Below the pieces are notes generated by a model. That model saw nothing but the letters and a program-made list of their open reading frames with translations. It was not told the origin of the DNA and did no database searches. From positions 35,361 through 99,360 of the forward strand of contig MU616583.1 in the NCBI GenBank assembly GCA_025201705.1: DNA of 64,000 bases, written 5' to 3'. This document shows positions 35,830-47,485 of the stretch, one piece after another; position 1 is the first letter of the stretch; every line of letters starts with the position of its first letter. The stretch is from Dissophora ornata. Lineage: Eukaryota > Mortierellomycota > Mortierellomycetes > Mortierellales > Mortierellaceae. A program made the position numbers and the translations under genes.

Positions 35830-37101
35830 ATGGCCACGGTTTTCAAGCAGCAGAAAAGTAAGAGGGACAAGGCCGAGGGTGTGGTCGCCAATAGCACAGA
35901 GGATAAGGCTGTCTTCAGAAACAAGCAGCGTGTGCTTTTGCTCTCCTCCCGTGGAATCACCTCTCGGTAAGTAGCCAGCAATCACTCTCGAATCAATACA
36001 GTCTCAGCGATACTGTGAAGAGGATTGATTACAATGGGCCAATCCATATGATGATACTATAGTTAGGGACATCAGACTCTATGAATGTTGATTTAACTGG
36101 GAAAATAGTAGATTATCTGATCATGAATATCCATACATCTCCTTTGAGCAATTGAGCAACCGGTCTCCTCTGCCACAATATGGAAAGCATTTGTAAATGC
36201 CGATGGTTTAATTAAGTCTTGTTTTAACACCAATTGCGAATAGTCATCGCCACCTTTTGTCCGACCTCGGCAATCTTTTGCCCCATACCAAGAAGGATGC
36301 AAAGCTGGACTCGAAATCAAAACTTTACATCATCAACGAACTCGCTGACTTAAACAACTGCAACAATTGCATCTTCTTCGAAGTCCGGAAGAGACAGGAT
36401 CTGTATATGTGGATCTCAAAGACTCCCAATGGCCCCAGCATGAAGTTCCATATTCAAAACAGTAAGTGCATCAAACAGGCAGATTGTTCTTCGATCCGTT
36501 CGATCCTGTGTATCCCTCGTTCTCGCAGACAATGTGATTTCTAACAAGGAACCATGTAAACCCACTACTGCTCATAGTTCACACAATGGAGGAGCTCAAG
36601 ATGACAGGAAACTGCCTAAAGGGATCGCGTCACATTCTCTCGTTCGACAAGAACTTTGAGAGCTCGGCACACTGGATGTTGATGAAGGAGCTTTTCACTC
36701 AGGTCTTTGGAGTACCCAAGACCTCACGTAGGATCAAACCTTTTGTCGACCACGTCCTTACCTTTTCTATCGTTGATAACCGTGTCTGGTTCCGCAACTA
36801 CCAAATCACAGAGAAGCCTTTGGAACATCGCTCTGCAACGGATACCACTGACTTGACTTTGGTTGAGATTGGACCTCGCTTTGTCATGAACCCAATCCGC
36901 ACCTTCGATGGATCCTTTGGAGGACAGACCGCCTTTGAGAACCCAGAATTCGTGAGCCCTAACGTCGCAAGATCCAATATCAGGAATGCCAAGGCTGGTC
37001 GCTACAAGAGCCGCATGGAGGCTATTGCCAAGAAGGACGAGAGGCTCAAGGAAGCAGAGATGCCAGAGAACCCCTTGTCTGAGAAGAACGTCTTTGCTTA
37101 A
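35830..37101 (+). CDS. BRX1: Ribosome biogenesis protein BRX1 (Brix domain)
   Basis: Three exons: 35830-35966, 36244-36461 and 36578-37101, 292 aa. The Brix domain runs through most of the protein: LLSSRGITSR, RHLLSDLGNLLPHTKKDAK, CNNCIFFEVRKRQDLYMW, KGSRHILSFDKNF, then DHVLTFSIVDNRVWFRNYQ and LVEIGPRFVMNPI. In yeast Brx1 works in the nucleolus with Ebp2 in early 60S assembly and 27S rRNA processing. The basic tail (KAGRYKSRMEAIAKK) fits RNA binding. The first intron is 277 nt. The gene is complete and its 3' end converges with the WDR91 homologue 164 bases away. Confidence 0.95.
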
Positions 37102-37265
37102 TCTCCCATAATCGTCATTTTCGTTATTTGTGCATTATATTGTCTCATTCTTAAAAACAAAAGGCTAGCGCCTTGGATATCAATAAAACCAACACCCTTT
37201 GCATGTATGACACACCCGTTCAAGAACGTGCTACTTGTATTTTTATTTTTCCAGTTGCCAATAGC

Positions 37266-40200
37266 CTAAACACGCATCAGCTTGCTAATGCGGATTGTTC
37301 CATCCGCTGATCCTGTTAGGCACGCCCCCACCACCGCCGACCAATCCACGCAGGTCAGTGGATGGGCATGACCCAAAAGCGGTTGCACTTGCTGACCCGA
37401 GTTTGTCTAGGCATTATTAGACACCGATTGGGCAATGATAAGAGTTATGAGCAACGCGTATAGAGTGACTCGCGAAAGAGCAGTATATGATCCTTTTTCT
37501 CACCTGGACAATAACACCAGCATTACCACAGCCCATCACCAAATGATCCGTATCGCCACTCCAACCCAGTAGCTGCCCTGGTCCAACATTCATTACTGTC
37601 AACGCACTCGTCTCCTTTGATACACTACTCTTGCTGCCTTGCTGACCACTCTGTTGCGTTGCAGACGAACTGCTAACGGTACCACTTCCAGATGCACCTT
37701 CATCTTGCCCATTCCCAGAGTCTATTCCACCACCAGCAGAGACATTGGCAACCGTGCCGCCGCTGCTCTCAAGCTGTATCCTAGGGATATGTGACGAGTT
37801 GATAGATCCACCACTAGATGTTGTGCGGATGAACGACTTTGATCGTATGCTACCTCCCCCTGCTGAGCGAATGCTGTTCGAGGACGACGTGACCATCATC
37901 ATAGCCGAAGAAAGAGTCGACGAGGTAAATCCCTGTAGGGGATAAGAGTCAATCTTATGATCCAGTTTGTGAACAGAGTTCTGAGAGAGCTGTCCCTGAG
38001 CGTCAACGCTGTAGATGGAGGTCTCGTCAAAGCTGAATGTACAGGACAGAATCGGCTGATTAGAGGCGCTCCACTCCATGATACGAGTCAAAGACCTGAT
38101 ATCATAGACCTTGATCATTCCACCGACATCTCCTGTGACGACGAGCTGTCCATTGTGATTGAATCCAACTGCATTGATTATCTCTGAGCTACCGTTCAGT
38201 AAAACAATATGCTATAACGCAATGGGACATCTGTTCGTTATCCTGCATGTAGGTCAGCAAAGCATCAATGGAACGATCGACTATAAGATATTCTCTTACA
38301 TCAGTAGTCATCGACCTCATATTGATCGACAGCAAAGCCCCTGAAGACTCGTCGCTTGATGCAGCAGCGCAAACGAGAATGGGCTGCACTGGGGAATAAG
38401 CGAGAAATCGCACTCTACAAGAATAACTCGCTGGTATTAGAGGGTGCCATGCAACTGAAGGTATCACAGGTAGGATTAAGGTATATTTCTTACCTCGGAA
38501 ACTGGGTATCGGTTTTGATTTCATGGACAATCGATCTGGACTCCAAGCTGAAGCAGCGGACTAAATTGATATCCGTGCCCAAGAATATCTGCAGGGAAGA
38601 AGAGCATGTTAGACAAGAATTCTTCTCCTCCAACAGCTCATAGCCATGCCACAATTTGGAAACCTACATATCTATCCCGCGTCTCCCATGCCAGGGACAA
38701 GATATTGCTGGTGTTCGCAATCTTTGCAGGAGGCATGGCGCTTGATCCATTGTAAGCCCAAATCCTGACAATGTTCTCTGCATCACAACTTGAGATCAGG
38801 CTGCCTTCGCAGGAAAACTTTGCATGAGTGATGCCCGATTGATGCTCCAAAAAGATTTCCTGGGAGACAATAATGAAAGGCTCCTCGACCCTTGCTAGGT
38901 CTTCTTCTGACAATGACGTCGCACTACTTTCGGATTCCACTTCAGATTTCGCAAGCGAGGCGGCATCTGAAGCCGCACGCAGACGCCTCGCATTTGTAAT
39001 AGCAAGACGACCTACATATGAGCGGGTACAAATTAGAAGCTTCATTATAACAACAAGGGTTATGCCACGTCACTGAGTCTCCATTGCGTACTTGTTTGTG
39101 ACACTTGCGACGACTGCGATCCAGACCGCTTAGGAGGGACGTCGCCTTTGATATCCCCGTCTGAACTGACCACGACCTGTGACTCAACCATAGATGCCGC
39201 TCGCCTCCTCCGTGCCCCTGTTACTTTCTTTAGCGCTACCTAATCATACATACCAGACAGAATTTCATAAGAGTTAGAATCTCACATATTACATATATTG
39301 GCGAGTTCATGTCGTCGCAGTGTAGTACAACGAGCAATGACGTACCTGGTCCCGCAAGGATGAAATCTCGGCATCACTTGACTGAATTTCCTTGCGCAAA
39401 TTTTCGATCATACTCTGTAGTGTCTCAATTTCGCATTGAAGCGCTTTTCTGTGCAATCTATCAATGTTGAAGCACAACAAGCTCGGCAGTGCTAAGACGT
39501 GTAGCCAACGGACAGGATTAAAGAACACTCATCAGAGTTAGAAAGTTTCCTTTTAGCGTACGGTATCTCATTGAGAACTTCTGATAAATCAAGCCCACTC
39601 TTACGCATGTTCTGGAAAACTGTGCTCAAGAAATTGTGCAAGGACACCGTGAAGGTATCGAGCCACGCTTTGGAAAAAAAGACATCAAACTCTGGGTCTG
39701 CTTCAGGTTTTTTCGCGAACGGCAACGCTATAAGGTACGAGATAAGGTATTTTGATGCGTAACATCAGCAACTTGAGGATTTCCTCCTGTCCTGCTCCAA
39801 CTAGGTTTCAAGGACACTGCAACGCGGTTCAATGAAGAGGCAGAGTTGAGCATACCAAACCAACGCACCCAGTCAAGGTTGCCCTGAAGTTCTGCTCCAT
39901 GAATATCGAAAAATTCCGCGACCTTTTCTTTCTTCCTGTGCTGAATGGCTAATGTATGCATGAACAGGATTGATATAAAAGGGGTCGTGAGTGGGAAAGG
40001 CATGTGTAAATGCTGCGATGAAGTTGTTTTGTTTGTATTTTTACCATATATTAGATAGTATCGTAGCAAACACAGCTCGAACTTCTTCACACTCCCAGCG
40101 AAACGGTGGTCCAGTCGCGAGAAGTATCGGATGTCAAGATATCGCCAATGCTCCAAGAGCGCGCTCAGGTCCATGGCCGCAATGGACGCAAACAACTCCT

Positions 40201-40632
40201 CAATAATTTTTTCCGCCTATACGATTGATGTTGAATCGGTGCTTGAGCTATTAATCAGCGGGCAATTCTGTTTTGAGGGGAGGATATATTACTCCGTCTT
40301 ACAGCAACGTTCGCCAACCCGGCTCTTCCAAAAGAGGAAAAGCATATTACTCCATCAAGATTAATACATGCCTGAAATCCCTTGTCCTTATCCGTCTTGC
40401 TCTCGGTTTCGAATGCCTTGTAGGTATTCGTAAACCCGCGAAACTGTTCAAACGGCAATGTAATTATTGGATATCACAAGATTGTTAGGACGTGTGTTTT
40501 GGAAACCAGGACCCGCGAGTCCAAGTCCAATGCGCCACCAAAATGTCTGTAATGCGTGTCGAAATTGAGAAATGGCGGCATTACCAAGAGGTACTCCTTG
40601 ACCAGCTCGTCAATGTGTTGTATGGAATTCAT
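37266..40632 (-). CDS. WDR91: WDR91-like WD40 protein
   Basis: Twelve exons, minus strand: 40585-40632, 40372-40443, 40045-40216, 39856-39948, 39605-39727, 39346-39491, 39092-39239, 38668-39011, 38494-38588, 38300-38414, 37504-38181, 37266-37406; phases agree, 724 aa. In animals WDR91 binds Rab7 and represses PI3-kinase activity on endosomes. The N-terminal helical domain matches the family (DELVKEYLLFRGFTNTY, DKDKGFQ, WRYLDIRYFSRL, VAEFFDIHGAELQ, WLDTFTVSLHNFL), then comes a coiled coil (KALQCEIETLQSMIENLRKE), a basic linker and C-terminal WD40 blades (IVRIWAYN, GGMIKVYDIRSL, DGTIRISKLMRV). Intron 2 uses CAG|GCATGT, a GC-AG junction; no GT donor gives the right frame. A Ser-rich insertion of roughly 90 residues sits between two late blades. 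Confidence 0.92.
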
Positions 40633-41302
40633 TGACGTTGTCCTCTTGTTGGGATGCTGAATACGAATGAATGTGTAAAGATGCCAGTAAGGCTAAATAA
40701 AAGGATGTGCGTATTACTCGAAACTATGCCTATTCAGTCTGCAAGGTGGGTCGTGACTTCTTCTCAAAAAGCCACAGACGTCCGTGCGAGCATGAACAAA
40801 AAACGTTCTGGAAGCTCAGGACAGAGAGCAATTGAACGGTCGGAGAGGCAGGTGCGCCTGGACTGAAAACGGTGAGCAATGCACAGCCGACTGCGGTACA
40901 GTACTATAATACTTGACAGGAAATACCAATGTTATTCTAGGAATATGCGAGTGATATTTTCAAGGCTCATGACGACTCCAGCATCGAGTGCCGAGTCTCA
41001 AGTGATGGCTTGGGGTACGGCCCTTTAATAGAGAATTTGAAAGATCAATTGACGGATAATGATGTCTTGAAAACAGAATGCATTCGACCATTGAAAAGAG
41101 TGCAAGGATCCGATTTTTATTTTAAAACTTCCTTGGCGCACTTCTCCTGATAGACAGAGTAGAACGTACTTTGGTGGTGGAAGTGGTCAATTTCACACAG
41201 ACTTATGACAGGCGAGTGGTCGAGTAGAAGAGGGGCTGCAAGGAGGAAAGTCGGGGGATAGGATGGGATAGGTAGGATGGTAATAATAATGGTGCGCATC
41301 TA
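40633..41302. other. Intergenic between the WDR91 homologue and YPD1
   Basis: 670 bases, 5' flank of the WDR91 gene and 3' flank of YPD1; no coding evidence. Confidence 0.45.
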
Positions 41303-42490
41303 TTATGGCTCCTGTCCGTCGTAAAAGTCCTTGAGGTAGCTCTCAGCCTCATCATACTCGCTTCGCATCTGTGTTAATAATGCCCTGATCAGACGCTCAG
41401 CCTCATCGTTTGTGATGATGTTCGCACCCGTGGCGTCTTTGCGATTTCCGTAGTGTTGCAGTTGTTCGCATGATTCCTTGACCTTGGTCAGACCCAGCGC
41501 GGCGGATGAACCCTTCAAGAAATGACCGAGTCTCGACAGATCAGGGAAATCAAGCCTTTTCCTATGGATATCCAAAATAAACAAAAACGCAAGAGATGGT
41601 CAACCATGGATGCATGCGAGTATATTTAGTCGATCAAGCGACCAGAGCACTGATGTGGTTTTTGCCCAGCTGTCAGCTGAGAATGGTTAGCACTGAATAA
41701 AATTGATCTCCACTGCACCCCCAAAAAAACAGGGCGTGCTGCGGGTTTGATACCCATCGCACATTTTCAGCTAGCAGAACAAACAACAAAACGATGGAAT
41801 TGCTTACATGGATTCGTTCATGTCCTCAAACGTCTTTTCCGCCTGCTCAAAGTAGTTCCAGACCAACGATCTTGAAAACTCATGGTCTTCCTCGTCGTCC
41901 ATCTCGAGCAACTGGTCAAATGTTGTGTGGTCAATGATGCTATCTTCATCATATTCGTCTGCCTCTGTCTCTGTCTCTGTCTCGTTTCCTCTGTCTGTTT
42001 CCTCTGTCTGGTCTGTCTGGTCAGCGCCCTTGGCGTTGTTACTGCTAGTCCGGTCGTCTTCTGCTTCGGCCTAAAATTGGAAGAGATAGGAGGGACAAAG
42101 GAGAATGAAAGATTAGTCAGACGTTACCGGTGTCTGTTAGTACCAACTAGCGCAGAAAAAGGAAGCGCTAAGAAGCCCAGGAGGGGAGCCCAACAGGAGC
42201 AAAGTCCCGCACAATCATGGCTGCATCTGTCTCGAGTGCTTCTCTTTTTAAGTTCACCGCTAGACTGAAAATAAAACCTCCCGCGAATCAGAAAATAAAG
42301 ACAGCAAGACCAGAAACGTCATATCGCCCTCCTTTGACGATCCGCACACCGCGCTATCTCGCCAATAGAGCAGAGCAAGACGACTCACAACACCGTCGAC
42401 AACTCCTCCTTTATTAGAGTCCATGAGCCCCTTGCTTCCGTACGACTCATCAGTACCAAAGTCCCAACGGAAGGCAAGGAGAAGGTCCAT
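41303..42490 (-). CDS. YPD1: Histidine phosphotransfer (HPt) protein, YPD1-type
   Basis: Three exons: 42389-42490, 41808-42070 and 41303-41561, phases consistent, 207 aa. YPD1 relays phosphate from hybrid histidine kinases to response regulators in osmotic and oxidative signalling. The HPt fold is seen in FDQLLEMDDEEDHEFSRSLV, YFEQAEKTFEDM and the active site LGHFLKGSSAALGL, whose His accepts phosphate. An acidic stretch of about 45 residues (TETETETEADEYDED and upstream) precedes the domain; it is encoded by CTGT/CTCTGT-type repeats at 41960-42030. The first exon is less sure than the other two: it is chosen because ATG 42490 opens a frame that joins in phase over a 318-nt intron. Confidence 0.88.
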
Positions 42491-44032
42491 CAAATGGTTC
42501 ACGTAAAACGACAGTAGCGCACGAGCGAGCGAGGGAGAATTGGAATAATAACACGGAGCCACATAGGGCATAATAAAGTCGCCCCCTCAAAATGGACACA
42601 TGTTGGGCAATCCATGGCCAGTGCCCTGGACGCTACATGCAAACAAATACGACCGTGAACGTTGTACGCAAAGTACGTCTTGGTGAGCGGCTTATATGAG
42701 CGCGTTCAAGTATGACCCTCGTGCCTCAAGTATTTCTGAGGAATCCAACGATCTCATGCGGGGGCTAAAAGAGACAGCTTCTGTTGTTGGCTCTCATTTG
42801 ATTGCTCGGAATCAAGCCATGGGACAAGGTGTTGCAAGCACCTAGAAGAAGGAAAACAAGAACAAGGCGGGCCATCTTACGCAAGATATAACCCACCACC
42901 CATTGTCCTGTGGATATACCCTCCTCTGTAACGAGGATTTCTCAGAAGAACACTGCCAACCTCCCCCACCCACCCCTCATCCAGCTACAAATAAGAGCGA
43001 CAAGAAGGGCTAAATTACCGCCGATGGTCGTGCTTGTGTTGGGCTACTTGCCGTCATTGTATGTGGGTCGGATTACGGAGAAAGGATGGGGTAGAACAAG
43101 AGTCAATTCCTGTTGATCGAGGGATCAGATGGAGTAGTATGTACTTGCGCTCTGATGAGGAAGTATACTACAAAGTGGTGGCCGGTGAGGAGGGGGAGAT
43201 GAGGCCAAATCAGAATAAATGGAAAGAGCGTTGAGATGGAAGAGGAAGAAGAAAGACGGCGGCGGCGACGTGTGTTGGACTGAAATAATCCTATGCAAAG
43301 AGCGTTCGCGGCTCACAGGCACGAGTCCATCCAACTGTTGTGCATCCCCCCGTTTCTGTGTTCCCCGTTCATGTTTCTGGAATATCGGCACCCCACTACA
43401 AGCTAGCCTCGGTTGTCCGACTGACGGCACCTCACACTACTATGCATATCCTCTTGACCACACTATGGTAACCCACATTACTGCGACACCAATGCCCAGT
43501 AATAGCTCTCGCTTAGGGGCCGGCTAACGTGCCCCACACACAAGACCCACCACCGATGTACGGTTTGAAATATGCACACTATTTCTCCGCTGCTCTAGGA
43601 CCCGCTCCGCGTTGTGGGTTTGCCGCTCTGCTAGTTTGACATTATCTGTCATGCACAAAATAGGCCTCGACGACGTTTCTCCGTTCTGGACCTTGATACC
43701 AGGTTCACGTACATTGGATCATGTCTTGCATGTACGTGATGTCAAGTAGACGATCCTCTCAATTTTCCAGTCATGACAAGGTGCGAACAGCGAAACAGCA
43801 GGCAATAGGCGCATTAGCAGAATCTCCTTCGAAGGTTTATTATTAGTCCCTTCTAAAAACACTAGAACGAAAGAGATTGCGTTTCTTTTGATATTTACAA
43901 TACAACGGGGGTAAAAAGTGGAGTGGAGAAAAAAAATTACAATTGGAGTAACAGATATGATACACAAGCGCGATTAATGCTGGGAAAAAAAAGAGGTGAG
44001 GAAATAAAACAAAAATGCATGTCGAAGTGCCA
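42491..44032. other. Long intergenic region between YPD1 and the bZIP gene
   Basis: About 1.5 kb. No coding evidence, no RNA gene recognised. A GA/CGGCGG-rich patch lies at 43190-43270. Confidence 0.45.
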
Positions 44033-45634
44033 TTAATAAAGCTGCATCTGTACCACAGATGCAGGTACAGCAAATGAAGGAGCTGGAGGAGCATTGTAAT
44101 CAAAGCTGCTCTGCACAAACTTCTGGATCACATCGCACCCACAGTTGCGGTGGCACAGAATCTGGTTCTTCAGCCGCCAAACTTCCTCCTGCAGCTGATC
44201 TAGGGTCTCATGTAGCGCCTGGTTGCGTGCCGTGATCTCATCCGCGTCCGAGATGGTCTTGAGCGTCTGCAGCCTCTTCTTTTCTCGGCACTTGGATGCG
44301 GCCATGCGGTTGCGTTCCAGGAACTTTTGGCGCTTCACTTCCGACGACTCCTTGGGGGAGGAGGAAGTGCGACCGCGCTTTGTCGCTGCGCCTTTGGTCT
44401 TTCTAGAGTCGGAGATGGCCTTGGCAGGACCAGCAGTTGCACTCGGAGCTTCCTTCTTCGACTTTTTTTCCTTGGCAGTCTTGGTAGCCTTCGCTTTCTT
44501 GTCCATTCCACATTCTCCAGCATTAGACTCACGGTCAAAGGCAGTAGACTGGATGTCGCTCATGGCTGAGAACCGGCGCGTATCGAGGGCAGACATGGCT
44601 GTGTCCACGCCGCTGTCGTTGTGTCGATCAATCAGTTCTTGATCGTGATCCGCATCGCGCTCCTCATTATCATATTCGCGCTCCTCATTATCATATTCGC
44701 GCTCCTCATTATCATATTCGCGCTCCTCGACATCCTCATCCTCATCCTCGTCGTTGTCGTAGTGACAGTTATCTACGTTGCAGGCATTCTTGGTAAGGGT
44801 TCCGCCTGAAGTAAAGGTTTCCCGAGACGTGGGAGAATCGTACGAGAAATACTCGACATCGGGTTCACCGGGGTACACCATTTTTGTAGCGTAAGTATGC
44901 GCTTGCGTGGCTTGGGGCTCAATGGCCATCGAGGAGTGGAACTGATTCAAGGAAACGGTCCGAGGAAAGGGGGACTGGATAGGTGGCGAGGGAGACGCGC
45001 GTGAATGAGAAGACGAGGGGGAAAGACTCGGAGACATCTGGGGCATAGGCATGGTGGCCTCGTCAAACATAGTGTCTGTCCAGGGATGACGTTCAAGGCT
45101 GTGATGCTTCTCATTTTCTTGTTGGATATTTTGAAGAGCAGATTTGGTGCCGTTATTCATGGCAGAGATGGTATTGAATGGAGTCCTGAAGGAGGTGTCA
45201 AAGGGGTTCAACTCGGGTTTGGGCGTTCCGGTGTTGAGAGACTTCAGACGGGTATCAAATGGGTTGTAGTTGTCCAGGTTCAGGCCAAATCCAGGCGTGA
45301 AGGCTCCACATTCCAGAAGAAACCGCGTAGGGGTAGGGTAGGTGTCTGACGGATCCAGAAGATGAAAAGGGCGCACAATTGTTATTTGACAACTTGTGGT
45401 GAGTATATTTATCATATTTTCATATGTACCATATACCATCATCCAAAGCGAAGAGCGAACAAAAACGTCGAGATTGTTGAATGGCCGAGGGCACCACATC
45501 AAACAACATGCCGTCAAATTGCTGAGATTGTCGGGAACATTGCCCAGAATAATGAGAATGGGGGACTCAACTCAAGAAAAGGCCATTGACGGCTGTAAAT
45601 TCTTACCACGGCGGATATCGGCTTCGAGAGACAT
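44033..45634 (-). CDS. bZIP transcription factor, ATF/CREB (Atf1/Sko1) type
   Basis: Two exons, 45607-45634 and 44033-45345, 446 aa. The first exon encodes MSLEADIRR and joins in phase to DTYPTPTRFLLECGAFTPGF. The basic region and zipper lie at about residues 345-410: the basic part reads KRQKFLERNRMAASKCREKKR, followed by leucine heptads (LHETLDQLQEEVWRLKNQI) and the HRNCGCD block typical of Atf1-like factors after the zipper. It should be nuclear, dimeric, and act on CRE-like sites. With a YPD1-type gene nearby, a stress-signalling role is attractive but only inference. An acidic tandem repeat (EEREYDN, about four units) lies mid-protein. A TATA element (TTTATAAAG) is about 320 bases upstream. 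Confidence 0.92.
44660..44735. repeat. 21-bp in-frame tandem repeat in the bZIP gene
   Basis: The unit CGCTCCTCATTATCATATT plus two bases is repeated about four times, coding for EEREYDN on the minus strand. Confidence 0.9.
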
Positions 45635-45956
45635 GATTCTAAAGTTGTGTTGGTTTGTTGGTTTTCACGAGCGGGTGCAAGAGAGAAGACAGATACACGT
45701 GGTGGAATAGGCAAGAAACTGAAAGAGGGTATTAGACGGACGCGTGTTTGCGAGATGGTGCTGAAATGTCGCCCAGCAATGTTTTGGTTGGAGGATTATG
45801 CGGTAGTACTGGCAAGCACTGGTACGAGTGGGCGAGGAAGAGGGCGACAAGGAAGTGAGATAAACGAGACAGCTACTGTTTGTGTTCTTCTTCGTTGTTT
45901 GGGGAAGAGGCGAGAGTGGAGAACAAGGGAAAAAACAGAAACTCCAAAGACCTGAG

Positions 45957-45970
45957 TCTTTATAAATGGT
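45957..45970 (-). promoter_or_regulatory. TATA box of the bZIP gene
   Basis: The minus strand reads CATTTATAAAGACT about 325 nt before the start codon. Confidence 0.45.
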
Positions 45971-47342
45971 TGGAGGAGAGGGGGGTGGGGAGTGTCCATT
46001 CGTGCCCGCGCGTAGGTCCCAGCGAGGTACTCTATCCAATTCAGTTGTAATCAGGCACAGAGCACAGGTAAGCATCCCTTATTCAATCTAATTCAGTGGC
46101 CTGAAATCGGGAGGCTTACCCACGACTGAATGGTGATTAAATAACCGTGGACTTGTTGAGTAGCACCAACATAGAGACAAATAGTTAGCCCGGCCAGTGT
46201 TTCTCTCTCACCCTTGCCTCAATATTCTCAACCACACGTTTCTTTTCCTCATGGAAATGGGAAAAGAGGATCATCGCTGTAAAACTTCAACGCGCGTTTT
46301 CATCGCCAGCCGCCTCGTCTCTCTCGTGTCTGAAAATAATAAACGAACATATGGAGGATCATATGGAGGATCATATATTTCAATCTTTCTTACCCATCTC
46401 GAAAGTTATGCTTTCAATACCGTCATATTTTACACGGAACATTCAATGACTTAACAAAATTCATGAATCATGTAGATGTCGATGTCTTTATGATGTTATG
46501 GATGATAAATACCCATGTCAGCGCTGCCGCTTCACTGTTGGGCCAGCTGATGATATGCTGCAATTCCTGCGCGACCAAAATATTCACAATCGTATTGCGA
46601 CTCTCCTCCTTATCCCCAAGAGTACCAATGGGTGTAGATTTATCGCTAGAGTGCCTCAGCTTCTCATGTCATCCGGACCTGCTTCATTACCGTTTCTGAG
46701 AGTACTGACAACGGATAGATGTCCTCGACTGACCGACAGCTCTGAGCAATGTTCAAGCCGGTGTCCGATATGAATGCACTGAGGCAAATAAATCGACCCA
46801 CGAGACTGCATTCCATTACTACAAATAGGGACGACCGGCCTGAAAATACTCCTCCCTATGCAAGGAGCAAGTGTCCATGGGAATAACGAAGGACGCGAAA
46901 TCCGAGCTTTGTCTCGGTGTCGCCAAAATTGACAAGGCGCTATCCCTTTGCATGTTCTCTCCTCTCTGTCGCGGTTAATAACAATCAGGCAGTTAATCTC
47001 CCCAGTAACAGCGTTAGACCGGTTTTATTTTTTCGGCCATAGTATAGAAAACATGGCAGCCAAGGCAAGGTACTGTACATGTGCAATCTCGAGGACTGGC
47101 TAACTGCTGCCGGAAATCAGACGGAGGGTGCGATTGCATCAGCACAGACGGCAAGATGCGTCCCTGAATTGTTCGATGATCAACCCCGTTCGGCTGGACT
47201 CATTGTGCATGGAATGCAGCACCTATCATGCAAATCCAGTAGTAAATCTGCCCACGGAGTATTTTTTTATCGACTACTTGGCTACGATGATGCAATACCT
47301 ATTCTCCAGCTAGCCTGTTTGCGTAGTCATGTTCTAAGGTGC
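45971..47342. other. Gene-free stretch left of the foldback element
   Basis: About 1.4 kb. Frames here are short and lack family similarity. A direct repeat ATATGGAGGATC occurs twice at 46348-46375. Confidence 0.45.
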
Positions 47343-47485
47343 TGGTCATTCCAAATGAAAACCAGCGCGAAAATTGGTTCGCGCACTGACGAATGTTCCC
47401 CCCAAGTTGGCATCCTGTCTCGGAAAAACCGGTTTAAAACCGGTTTTTCCGAGAGTTGGGCCAACTTTTTGGGTTCCAATGACCG
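47343..47485. repeat. Nested foldback element (possible MITE)
   Basis: The core is a near-perfect 37-base palindrome at 47418-47454 (18-base arms around one A). It is flanked symmetrically by AAGTTGG (47404-47410) and CCAACTT (47461-47467). A second hairpin, GCGCGAA/TTCGCGC, lies at 47365-47384. The outer ends GGTCATT (47344-47350) and AATGACC (47478-47484) are inverted copies of each other. No target-site duplication is obvious. Confidence 0.7.

Noticed and set aside
41710..41760. tRNA-like A and B boxes in a YPD1 intron (GGTTAGCACTGA and GGTTTGATACCC)
   Set aside because: No acceptor or anticodon stem can be folded around them; treated as chance.
44223..44642. Plus-strand frame opposite the bZIP gene
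   Set aside because: Antisense shadow of a real, domain-bearing exon.
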